A DNA stretch of 57,456 bases from positions 119,391-176,846 of the forward strand of contig JAJFLC010000014.1 in the NCBI GenBank assembly GCA_021772895.1, given 5' to 3'. This stretch comes from Mariprofundaceae bacterium (GTDB lineage Bacteria; Pseudomonadota; Zetaproteobacteria; Mariprofundales; Mariprofundaceae). The position numbers and the translations under genes are program-made. This document shows positions 26,153 through 34,369 of the stretch, piece after piece. A model generated the notes under the pieces. That model was not told where the DNA came from. It was given only the letters and a program-made list of their open reading frames with translations, and did not search any database. Within the stretch, counting starts at the first letter, position 1. Each line of letters starts with the position of its first letter.

Positions 26153-26617
26153 TTATCCAGCATAACTGGCAGCCATCTTCGGAGCCACATCATGATTCAC
26201 AGCAACCCGCTCCTGACTGACTGATGGACTTGCATGTGCCGCCAGCTCCTTCTGGTGATCACGCGCCAATTGCTGCCAGCCTTCACGCAATGTTTGTACC
26301 AGTTGCATCACCTCTTTAACATGATCCGCAGAGGAAGAGCACATATTCTCAGTCAAACGTTTAAACATATACTGATAAATACTGCCAAGGTTTTTTGCGA
26401 CTTCGCCACCCTCTTCCATATTTAGCGAGGTTGTCAGTTCCACAATCGCCTCCAATGCACGACTGGTGTGTTGTCCTTCGGCAGCCAGATCACCCGTTAT
26501 AATGGCCTGTTCAGTACGGCCAAGTGACTTATACAAGGCTTCATATGTTAAAAGAACCAGTCCCAAAGGACCTGATCCCTGTATCTGATTTCCCTGATAT
26601 ACCTTATAACCTGTCAT
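26153..26617 (-). CDS. fliS: flagellin export chaperone FliS
   Basis: FliS binds the flagellin C-terminus and prevents premature polymerisation in the cytoplasm. The 154-residue protein has the Y-x-VYQGNQI start, the PLGLVLLTYEALYKSL helix and a helical bundle with VAKNLGSIYQYMFKRL as in the family. A C-terminal extension of about 25 residues is polar. AAGGAGG provides the ribosome site. It lies between fliD and the fliT-like gene. Confidence 0.93.
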   Translation of the reverse strand: MTGYKVYQGNQIQGSGPLGLVLLTYEALYKSLGRTEQAIITGDLAAEGQHTSRALEAIVELTTSLNMEEGGEVAKNLGSIYQYMFKRLTENMCSSSADHVKEVMQLVQTLREGWQQLARDHQKELAAHASPSVSQERVAVNHDVAPKMAASYAG

Positions 26618-26634
26618 AACTGCCTCCTTGCTGT

Positions 26635-28959
26635 TTATATTTTATTGTTTTGCAAATTTGTCGTCTGCTGAGTCAAAAATGCACTCGTCGAGTTCAAAAC
26701 TGAAAGCTGCGTTTCCATCGCTGCAAAAGATTTCACGAGTTGCTCACGTTGTTTATCAAGCTGAAACGTTAAATCTTCAATTTTCAACTGCATCTGATCA
26801 ATCACATCCTGTGATGATTTGATACTTCCCTGAATAAAACCTGCCGCTGGGTTGGCAAAAACATCAAGAATATTATCGTAGTTTGCACCGATACCCATGC
26901 CGAGATCAAAATAGCCAACACCGCCTGTACTTGCTCCGCTATAGAGCAGTGCCAGACCATTTACATTACCTGAACTTCCGATCAACAGCTGGCCACTTCC
27001 AGTCGCAGTCTCACCATTGATGGTGCCCGCCACATCCAGACCGGAAAATGTACCATCGGTAATGCCCAGACCATCCACGCTCTGGGCAATCGAAAATGAA
27101 GAAGCCGTGCCATAACTATTATGTTCGATTTTCACAGTGTTTCCCGACACCGCAGCAACCTGGCCCAATGCATATCGCCCTTCTGTGACAACAGAGGCTG
27201 TGCCAAAATCAAGTGTGCCAGCACCTTCATTGTTTGCAGTCAGCAGAAGTGTCATCTGGCTATTACCGGAATTAACATCCGTGATCACGATATGTCCGGA
27301 AGCATCAATACTGGCAACCGCCTGTTGATCAAATGCCGTCTGAATCGATGCAAGAAGATCAGCCATCGTATCCTGAGCCGGATCCAGAACAGAAAATGTC
27401 GTATTGACTGCCACACCTGTGCGTTTGGTGCCTGCGATCGTAATCGTATCTCCTGCGGTAATACCAAGCCCCAAGGCCGAAAAAGTATCTGAGCTAACCA
27501 CTGGAGAGCCTCCGGCTGTTAATGCCGTGTCCATCTGATGCTGATCGGTATACACCTGCGAAAATTCGGTATTCAACGCATCAACAACATTCTGAGCTGT
27601 CATCCCCGTCGTAAGCGAAACAACCGCTTGATTCGTACTGGAAGTCTCTGTCACAGTGATCGTCTGGTTCGCCGCCAAGCCTCCTGAAAGGTCTGTTGTG
27701 CCTGTAACTGTCGCTTTGCTTGCTGCCTGAGTCACGTTCAGCGTATAAGTGCCTGAAACCGTGCTCTCGCCATAAGTCAGGAACTGAATTTCTCCTGTGC
27801 TGCTCTTAGCGTTGGCGGTAAACACATCTCGAATTGCGTTCGGGTCACTCGCCAGCAAACTATCAAATTTGGTTGAATCAATGCTTAGCTGGCCCGTTGC
27901 ATCCGGTTCAATACCAACCAGCACCAATCGATTTTTATCACTGGCCACACCCGGAATTGATGCCAGAAGTGATTCCGTCATTGACCTTTGAAGATTTGTC
28001 AAAATAGATTCGCCCGCCAAAACACCCGACTCCTGCGTGTCAGGATCAAAGGTATTTTGTGTAGTAATAAAGCTCTGTACTTCATTGTATGCATCAATAA
28101 ATGCCTGTGCTTTGTCTTTAACCTCTTGCGTATTAAGGCCTACGCCCACTTGAATCGTGGTTGCCGGATCTGCCTGATTAAGGGTAAAGGTAAGGTCAGT
28201 GATCGCATCATCAATAATATTGCTGCTACGGGTAATGCTAATGCCATCAACAGAAATTTGAGCATCCTGACCCGCCTGAACTACCGTGCCACCCGCAGCA
28301 AAACCCAATCCGGATAATGCACCGGAGAGATCAGCACCGGTCAGCGTAAAACCGGCAAGACCGGTGGTATCTGACGTAAGGATTAACCGAAAATCGCTGT
28401 CTGCCACCTTGATGATTGAAGCCGAAACACCGGTTGCATTGGCACCGGAATTGAGCGCATTCACACTGTCCTGAATATCCTTAAGTGAATCTGTACCCGA
28501 AACAGTGATACTCTGGCCCTGAACCTGAAAAGAGCCTGTCAGCCCTAACACCGCCGTCGAACTGGCCGTAGCCGATGCGGTTGAATCCTGCACAGCAGAA
28601 ACGGAATGAATCTTCCGGGCCTGAGCTAACTGCTGAACAATAATGTCTGATGTGCCAGGTGCGGCATCCGTGCCTACCTGAACACTGAGTAATGAAGATG
28701 CTGGCACCGCAGCATTGCTGCTTGTCAACGTCGATGAATAAGAAAAGAAATTGCTACTATCGTTCATCTCCCTTGATGCCGTTCGTAGTGCCAAAACTTT
28801 CGAATTCAGTTCGGAAAACGCTTCCTGTTTGGAAACTTCAAAGAGTTGTCGCTGCTCCAGTGAAGTTACACCCCGGAATTCAACTTCCATCAAAGCATCG
28901 ACGGTTGCGTTCCAATCGATATTTGATGCGAGTCCGGATATGTTAACGGTTCCTATCAT
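26635..28959 (-). CDS. fliD: flagellar filament cap protein FliD
   Basis: FliD forms the cap at the filament tip and guides flagellin assembly. The N-terminal ISGLASNIDWNATVDALMEVE and the C-terminal coiled coil with QLDKQREQLVKSFAAMETQL and STSAFLTQQ are characteristic. At 774 residues it is much longer than the usual 450-500. The extra length lies in the middle, where flagellin-IN-type blocks (TITVTETSS, DTITIAGTK, each followed by a helical AxxVxALN-like segment) recur, suggesting extra surface domains. It follows flaG by 9 bases. Confidence 0.94.
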   Translation of the reverse strand: MIGTVNISGLASNIDWNATVDALMEVEFRGVTSLEQRQLFEVSKQEAFSELNSKVLALRTASREMNDSSNFFSYSSTLTSSNAAVPASSLLSVQVGTDAAPGTSDIIVQQLAQARKIHSVSAVQDSTASATASSTAVLGLTGSFQVQGQSITVSGTDSLKDIQDSVNALNSGANATGVSASIIKVADSDFRLILTSDTTGLAGFTLTGADLSGALSGLGFAAGGTVVQAGQDAQISVDGISITRSSNIIDDAITDLTFTLNQADPATTIQVGVGLNTQEVKDKAQAFIDAYNEVQSFITTQNTFDPDTQESGVLAGESILTNLQRSMTESLLASIPGVASDKNRLVLVGIEPDATGQLSIDSTKFDSLLASDPNAIRDVFTANAKSSTGEIQFLTYGESTVSGTYTLNVTQAASKATVTGTTDLSGGLAANQTITVTETSSTNQAVVSLTTGMTAQNVVDALNTEFSQVYTDQHQMDTALTAGGSPVVSSDTFSALGLGITAGDTITIAGTKRTGVAVNTTFSVLDPAQDTMADLLASIQTAFDQQAVASIDASGHIVITDVNSGNSQMTLLLTANNEGAGTLDFGTASVVTEGRYALGQVAAVSGNTVKIEHNSYGTASSFSIAQSVDGLGITDGTFSGLDVAGTINGETATGSGQLLIGSSGNVNGLALLYSGASTGGVGYFDLGMGIGANYDNILDVFANPAAGFIQGSIKSSQDVIDQMQLKIEDLTFQLDKQREQLVKSFAAMETQLSVLNSTSAFLTQQTTNLQNNKI

Positions 28960-28968
28960 TTTTTTATT

Positions 28969-29388
28969 TTATCCTTGCTTATCGAGAAGAAGCCCGATTC
29001 GTTCACGCATCGCAACACGAAAATCAATGAACTCCTGAGGTGGAACTTCCCGAACTACTTCACCGGTATCCCGATCCTGCACCTGCACAATCAGCATGTT
29101 TAAACGCCTTTCATAACCAAACGCAATTTTTTCGTTTGGACCGGAGAACTCCCTGTTTGCTTCTGTTACAACCTGTTGAACTTCCTGCTCAGTTGGCGGT
29201 TTCTTCTCTGCATCCTGCTGTGCTTTTACGGATGGTTCATAAGACTGAGGTAATTTCACCTGTGGCTTTTGAACAACCGGAGCACCCGCAGGTGCGGCAG
29301 AAGAAGAACGGACATCCACAGACGGTGATGATGATGCAGGACTAACGCTTTGCGCAGTATGCGTAATAGTTAAAGCCATAACATTCAC
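28969..29388 (-). CDS. flaG: FlaG family flagellar protein
   Basis: FlaG proteins affect filament length and accompany flagellin genes. The 139-residue product has a long Ser/Ala/Pro-rich N-terminal half and the FlaG domain at about 85-139, with VQDRDTGEVVREVPPQEFIDF. The ribosome site AAAGGAGGTGA lies only 3 bases before the first ATG (29388); a second in-frame ATG three codons later has spacing 12. It sits between flagellin and fliD. Confidence 0.9.
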   Translation of the reverse strand: MNVMALTITHTAQSVSPASSSPSVDVRSSSAAPAGAPVVQKPQVKLPQSYEPSVKAQQDAEKKPPTEQEVQQVVTEANREFSGPNEKIAFGYERRLNMLIVQVQDRDTGEVVREVPPQEFIDFRVAMRERIGLLLDKQG

Positions 29389-29414
29389 CTCCTTTGTAGA
29401 ATTTTAGCCCTTAC

Positions 29415-29438
29415 TTCCCCTCCCCAAAGGGAGGAGAA
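29415..29438 (-). terminator. stem-loop between flagellin and flaG
   Basis: A 10-bp stem (one G-T wobble) with a 4-base loop, TTCTCCTCCC then GGGAGGGGAA on the minus strand, lies 17 bases past the flagellin stop. No T-run follows. It may stabilise or partly terminate the abundant flagellin transcript before flaG rather than act as a full terminator. Confidence 0.5.
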
Positions 29439-29454
29439 GAGGCTTACCGTCCGT

Positions 29455-31005
29455 TTACCGGAACAGCGACAACACATTCTGAGACGCCTGATTGGCCTGA
29501 GCCAACATAGACGTACCCGCTTGAACCAGAATCTGGCTCTTAGTGAAGTTAGTCATTTCTGAGGCCATGTCAGCATCCTGAATCGATGACACAGCAGCAG
29601 ATACCTGCTCAATCGCAGTTGAGAGGTTAGCATTCACGAATGAAAGCTGGTTGGTGGTTGCACCAAGATCCGCACGCTGAGTAGTCAGCGTATCGATCGC
29701 TGCAATGGCAGTATCGATGTAGGCAGCAGATGCACTTGCGGTCAACAGATTACCTGCACCACCAAGTCCCAAAGAACTGGTAGTGTAAGAGCTCTGTAGA
29801 TTCACTGAAACCTGATGGTTGCTGTTATTTGCATCACCCACCTGGAAGTTCAATGAACTTGAATAGCTCACAGAGCTACCCGCCGTTGCACCTGTTGTAG
29901 ACACACCACTCACACCTGCAAGCTGCGAAGCCGCAGCCACATCAGTGACGGTAATGGTTCCACCGGTTCCGCCTGATGGAGCAGTGAGGGTCAAGGTCAG
30001 CGCACCACCGGCAGCATCACGATTTTGAGTTGCTGCAAGGATGTTTGTACCCGCTGCAGTAATCAGAACACCATTGTCGTCTTTCAAATCCACAGTGGAT
30101 TTAACGCTGGTGACTGTGCCACCTGTAGCTGCTGCTGCAGAAGCAATGCTTGATGCATTACTCGAGGTTGCGGCCACATTGGCAGAGGTTACAAAATCAA
30201 GCGCAACACCGTTTGCCATCGTTAACGTCGTTGTTGCAGCACCCACCGCTGACAGGTCAACACTGCCAAGGTTAGCCCCGGTATTGTCAGTGCCTGAATA
30301 AGCAGTCACAACGCCAGCCACATTGTCGAGGAAGTAAGCACCATTTGCACCCGCAGTTGCAAGGCTTCCAGCGTTAAGAGCAACACTGGTTAAGTTTGCA
30401 GTCGCAGCAGCAAGACCCGAGGTCAAAGTACCTGAAGTTGCAGCCGTACCCGCAGTCGTGGTGATTGCGAATGTAGCATTCTCGTAAATACCCGTTGTAC
30501 CTGTGACAGCACTAAAACCGGTATTTGCACCATTGGCCAGAGTCTGACCCGTTGAAGCGACAGCAGATGTAGAAAGCGTCGAATCAACACCATTCAACAG
30601 GTTCACGCCATTGTAGTTGGTACCATTGGCGATCTTGTCGATCTGGCCTTCCAGTTTAATGCGCTCAGCATCAAGTTTTGCTGCTTCAGCAGTGTTGTTT
30701 GCAGATGATCCCTGGATCGCAAGCGTCTGAACACGTACAATCATGTTCTGAATCTCGTTCACCGCGGCGTCAGCCATTTTCACCATTGCTGTTGCTTGCA
30801 TACCATTCTGTACCGCAGCTTTCAGACGTTCGCCCTGTGCATTCAGTTTGCTGGAAATAGCGTAGCCGGATGCATCATCAGCTGCCGAGTTAATACGGAA
30901 GCCTGAAGACAAGCGCTCAAGAGCACGGTTCATACTGATATTATTACTATTTAAGTGTTTAAGGGCCGTAATGGCCGCATTGTTGGTTTGGACAGTTAAT
31001 GCCAT
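29455..31005 (-). CDS. fliC: flagellin
   Basis: Flagellin is the filament subunit. The N-terminal D0/D1 domain (MALTVQTNNAAITALKHLN, LSSGFRINSAADDASG) and the C-terminal D1/D0 domain (DADMASEMTNFTKSQILVQ, ending NQASQNVLSLFR) are conserved. The 516-residue protein has a large Ala/Thr/Ser/Gly-rich central domain of about 270 residues that is surface-exposed in other flagellins. GGAGAG precedes the ATG. A sigma-28-type promoter and a structured leader lie upstream. Only one flagellin gene is in the window. Confidence 0.96.
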   Translation of the reverse strand: MALTVQTNNAAITALKHLNSNNISMNRALERLSSGFRINSAADDASGYAISSKLNAQGERLKAAVQNGMQATAMVKMADAAVNEIQNMIVRVQTLAIQGSSANNTAEAAKLDAERIKLEGQIDKIANGTNYNGVNLLNGVDSTLSTSAVASTGQTLANGANTGFSAVTGTTGIYENATFAITTTAGTAATSGTLTSGLAAATANLTSVALNAGSLATAGANGAYFLDNVAGVVTAYSGTDNTGANLGSVDLSAVGAATTTLTMANGVALDFVTSANVAATSSNASSIASAAAATGGTVTSVKSTVDLKDDNGVLITAAGTNILAATQNRDAAGGALTLTLTAPSGGTGGTITVTDVAAASQLAGVSGVSTTGATAGSSVSYSSSLNFQVGDANNSNHQVSVNLQSSYTTSSLGLGGAGNLLTASASAAYIDTAIAAIDTLTTQRADLGATTNQLSFVNANLSTAIEQVSAAVSSIQDADMASEMTNFTKSQILVQAGTSMLAQANQASQNVLSLFR

Positions 31006-31062
31006 TTTTTCTCTCCGTAGTATGTATTATTTATACGTGAACGACATCTTGCCTTGTCACGT

Positions 31063-31105
31063 CCCACGTCCCTGTGGGTAAGGTGAAAACTTCATGCTTT
31101 TACCC
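31063..31105 (-). promoter_or_regulatory. mutually exclusive hairpins in the flagellin leader
   Basis: In the untranslated leader, CCCAC (31063-31067) can pair with GTGGG (31074-31078). GGGTAA (31076-31081) can instead pair with TTACCC (31100-31105). The GGG at 31076-31078 is shared, so only one stem can form at a time. The arrangement recalls attenuator or translation-control leaders but has no visible ligand fold. Confidence 0.4.
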
Positions 31106-31118
31106 GTTGTAGGTTAAT

Positions 31119-31145
31119 GTATCGGTAGAGAAATTAGGGACTTTA
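31119..31145 (-). promoter_or_regulatory. sigma-28 (FliA) type flagellin promoter
   Basis: On the minus strand, TAAAGTCC and ACCGATAC are separated by exactly 11 bases, matching the sigma-28 consensus TAAAGTTT-N11-GCCGATAA in 12 of 16 positions. It lies about 115 bases upstream of the flagellin ATG, leaving a leader of about 105 bases. The position and spacing make this a strong call. Confidence 0.85.
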
Positions 31146-31261
31146 GAAAAAAGTTAATGATTCATTCAATCTAATCAAGCTTCATTGTATGGATAGTTCG
31201 TATATAAAGATGCCTGATCGTGAAACTTCCTTATAAGAAGAGCTGGTTGAATCGCAGTGTT

Positions 31262-33298
31262 TTAATCAATATCGGCAGCTGGACGCCAAAATTGAATCAT
31301 ATCATCAGCCAGAACACATCCATCGAATGACTGGTGCCATGTTTGTATTAAATGAATATCTGCACTGAGATCCAGCACCCGAAAACCTGCATCACCACTC
31401 TGACGTACACCAACCGCATCACCCGCACCACGCAGCTGCAAATCTATTTCTGCCAATGCCAACCCATCATGATTTTTCACCAGATGATCGAGCCGCTGCA
31501 TCGATGTCGCAGATGCATCTTTGCCCGGCATCAGGATCGCATAACCCTGTTCCGATGAACGCCCCACCCGACCTCGCAGTTGATGCAATTGGGCAAGCCC
31601 ATACTGTTCGGCCTGTTCGATAATCATCAACCGGGCCTCCTGAACATTCACACCCACCTCGATCACCGTGGTCGAAACCAGAATCCTGCAATCGCCATCG
31701 CTGAAGGCTTTCAATGCTGCCTGTTTCTCAGCCGCTTTCATTCGCCCGTGCAAGCCAAGCACCTTTTCATTTGGAAAACGTTTAGCTAACCCCTCTCTTC
31801 TTTGATCCACGGATGCGCCATCTTCCTCTTCATCAATCCGCGGTACAATCCAGTAAATACGTCCACCACGATGATCCGCACCTTCATCAAGAATCCGCTG
31901 CATACCTTCTGCCAGTTTGCCCATTCGCTGCTGGGCAAGCACCCGTGTTTCCACAGGTTTTCTACCGGGAGGCATGCCATGCATCATACTTAGATTAAGG
32001 TCACCATAGAGAGAAAGCGCCAGTGAACGCGGGATAGGCGTGGCGGTCATACCCAACAGATGTATGGCTCCATCTGTTTTTTTATCGTTCTTCTCCGAAA
32101 GTGCCCAACGCTGCTTCACGCCAAATCTGTGTTGTTCATCCACCAGTGCTAACTTAAGCGATGCAAACTGAACATCTTCAGTAATCAAAGCATGTGTACC
32201 AATCACACATGTCAAAGAACCTTCCATCAACCCTTGCAAAAGTTTTTTTCGTTCGCCTGTTTTCGTGCTGCCTGTTAATAGTCCCACACTCAAACCCAAG
32301 GGCACAAGCAACTCGCTTAGTGTCTGATAATGTTGCAATGCCAGCACTTCAGTTGGTGCCATCAGCGCTGATTGAAATCCGCTCCCGGCAGCTTTCACCA
32401 TTGCCAATGCTGCAAGCCATGTCTTGCCTGCACCTACATCCCCCTGCAAAAGGCGGTGCATTCTTTTGCCTGACACAAGATCTGTTGAAATTTCCTGCCA
32501 GGCCTGCTGCTGCGCATCCGTTAGCGGATACGGAAAAGCGCGAATCAGCTTCTTCTCTAACAGATCATCGTGAAACACCTCAGCGGGTACTTCCGCCGCT
32601 CTCTTTTTCTCCTGCATCAGTTGCAGATAAATGAGTAGCTCTTCCAGCTTTACGCGCTGATGCGATGCGACAAACGCATCACAGTGAATACCTCCTTCTC
32701 CCGGTTGATGGATCGACATGATCGCCCGTCGCAAAGAGGGGTGATCCGGCAATACCGAATCCAAGCGTGAGCTTGCACCGACAGGCATGAGTGAAAGGAT
32801 ATGTTGAATCATCGTTCCGATACGTTTACCGCTTAAGCCTGCCAATGCGGCATAAATCGGATGCCAGCCGGGAACAAATTTTTCCGGCAATATCCATTCA
32901 GGGTGACTCATCTGTAATCGTCCCCCCCAACGCTCGGGCACACCGCGTACAGAAATTTCCCTTCCTTCGCTCAACCGCGCATCTGTCATCATATAACCGG
33001 AATGGAAAAAATTCAGGGTTATGCGCGCGCCATCATCATCCAATGTAATCGTTATCTGTCGATTCCTACCAAATCCGCGCGCATTTTTCTTGATGATTCG
33101 GGCTTGAATTCTTGCCTCGACACCCGCCTCAAGTTGCTTGATTTTAATGGTCTCACGATCATCAATGTATTTTTTTGGGAGATGCAAAAGCAAATCCCCT
33201 AAATTTTCAATGCCACGCAAATGAAAGCGTTTTTCAATCACACTGCCAACGCCAGGCAGAAGGCTTACTGGTTTTGATAAAAATGAATACACGCACAC
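31262..33298 (-). CDS. recG: ATP-dependent DNA helicase RecG
   Basis: RecG remodels stalled replication forks and Holliday junctions. The 678-residue protein has the N-terminal wedge/OB domain (LLPGVGS, LLLHLPKKYIDDR), Walker A LLQGDVGAGKTW, a DEQHRFGVKQR motif II, TATPIPRSL, and the C-terminal STTVIEVGVNVQEA and QLRGRVGRS motifs. The drawn start is a GTG at 33298 without an obvious ribosome site. Size matches E. coli RecG (693). rpmB is divergent from it. Confidence 0.96.
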   Translation of the reverse strand: MCVYSFLSKPVSLLPGVGSVIEKRFHLRGIENLGDLLLHLPKKYIDDRETIKIKQLEAGVEARIQARIIKKNARGFGRNRQITITLDDDGARITLNFFHSGYMMTDARLSEGREISVRGVPERWGGRLQMSHPEWILPEKFVPGWHPIYAALAGLSGKRIGTMIQHILSLMPVGASSRLDSVLPDHPSLRRAIMSIHQPGEGGIHCDAFVASHQRVKLEELLIYLQLMQEKKRAAEVPAEVFHDDLLEKKLIRAFPYPLTDAQQQAWQEISTDLVSGKRMHRLLQGDVGAGKTWLAALAMVKAAGSGFQSALMAPTEVLALQHYQTLSELLVPLGLSVGLLTGSTKTGERKKLLQGLMEGSLTCVIGTHALITEDVQFASLKLALVDEQHRFGVKQRWALSEKNDKKTDGAIHLLGMTATPIPRSLALSLYGDLNLSMMHGMPPGRKPVETRVLAQQRMGKLAEGMQRILDEGADHRGGRIYWIVPRIDEEEDGASVDQRREGLAKRFPNEKVLGLHGRMKAAEKQAALKAFSDGDCRILVSTTVIEVGVNVQEARLMIIEQAEQYGLAQLHQLRGRVGRSSEQGYAILMPGKDASATSMQRLDHLVKNHDGLALAEIDLQLRGAGDAVGVRQSGDAGFRVLDLSADIHLIQTWHQSFDGCVLADDMIQFWRPAADID

Positions 33299-33585
33299 AT
33301 CTTGGCAAAGCGATCCCGGTGACTCAACCCTTACGAATGATGCACCAACGCATGACTGACGATTCTGTCATCCAACACAACCAGTTCCTGCATGAAATGT
33401 GATAATCACAGTGCCGCTTAAAGCTGCAACCTTTACACTTGAACGCAATCGTTTTGAAGTGCAAACTCATCGCAACCGTTCCACCGACTCAAAATTTTCA
33501 CATGTAAAATTCATCTCTCCTGATTAGTGCTTGATTATATATTTGAAATCCTTAAAGTGCGATCCGCAAATACGGAGGTTATACC

Positions 33586-33777
33586 ATGGCAAAGCGTTGT
33601 GAAGTTTGTGGAAAAGGGCCAATGAGTGGCAATAATGTCAGTCATGCTCACAATACAACCCGTCGTCGTTTTCTGCCGAACCTGAAAAGTGTTCGTGCTT
33701 TGATTTCTGGTCACGCTAAGAAAATTCGTGTTTGCACAAGCTGCCTGCGTTCAGGCAAGGTTGAAAAAGCAGCCTAA
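33586..33777 (+). CDS. rpmB: 50S ribosomal protein L28
   Basis: A 63-residue ribosomal protein with the L28 signature [18 protein letters not shown] and RRRFLPNL. It keeps both cysteine pairs (Cys5, Cys8, Cys50, Cys53), so it is the zinc-binding form. CGGAGG precedes the ATG, and a strong terminator follows. rpmG (L33), often its neighbour, does not follow here, so it appears to be transcribed alone. Confidence 0.96.
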   Translation: MAKRCEVCGKGPMSGNNVSHAHNTTRRRFLPNLKSVRALISGHAKKIRVCTSCLRSGKVEKAA

Positions 33778-33794
33778 ACGCTACCAATCATTTT

Positions 33795-33836
33795 AAAAGC
33801 GCTCGCTTGGCAACAAGTGGGCGCTTTTTTTATTTT
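33795..33836 (+). terminator. intrinsic terminator of rpmB
   Basis: AAGCGC-CGCTTG pairs with CAAG-GGCGCTT around a GCAA loop and is followed directly by T7ATTTT. It begins about 18 bases after the rpmB stop and is a textbook intrinsic terminator. Confidence 0.9.
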
Positions 33837-33970
33837 AACGGGTCACAGGTTTAAACAATCCATGTCGACCATAAAAAAACATTCACTATACTTTGTTGAA
33901 ATAATCCAGGCGAAACAGGCCAGATAAATAATTTAACAAATCACCAAAGTCAGATCATCTGACCCAGCGA

Positions 33971-34369
33971 TCAGTTGCAAGCCCTTGCAATCAGATCTAT
34001 TTCAACTTTTGCGCCTAAAGGAAGGGCGGCCACAGCGACTGTAGCTCTCGCAGGGCGATGTTCACCAAGCCAATCAGCGTAGATCCCGTTCACAAGCGGA
34101 AAGTCACCCATATCCGTCAAGTAAATGTTTACCTTGATAATGTCTGAAACCGTTGCACCTGCTGCCTTAAGAACCGCTGACAGGTTTTTTGTGACTTGCA
34201 ACGCCTGTGATTCAACATCATCACCGACAAGCTCTCCCTTTTCAGGTAACAGACCAATTTGACCTGATGTATACAACAGGCCTGCATGGTGCATCGCCTG
34301 ACTGTATGCACCCACTGCTTTAGGCGCATCATCGCTGTGGATGATCTGAATATCATTCATCTTATTCAT
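33971..34369 (-). CDS. ridA: RidA family deaminase
   Basis: RidA hydrolyses reactive enamine/imine intermediates released by PLP enzymes. The 132-residue protein (or 129 from the second ATG) has the family pattern: PKAVGAYSQAMHHAGLLYTSGQI, the VNIYLTDM segment, and the C-terminal signature RPARATVAVAALPLGAKVEIDLIA with the key arginine. Its start overlaps the spoT stop by 8 bases, as expected for an rpoZ-spoT-ridA operon. Confidence 0.95.
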   Translation of the reverse strand: MNKMNDIQIIHSDDAPKAVGAYSQAMHHAGLLYTSGQIGLLPEKGELVGDDVESQALQVTKNLSAVLKAAGATVSDIIKVNIYLTDMGDFPLVNGIYADWLGEHRPARATVAVAALPLGAKVEIDLIARACN

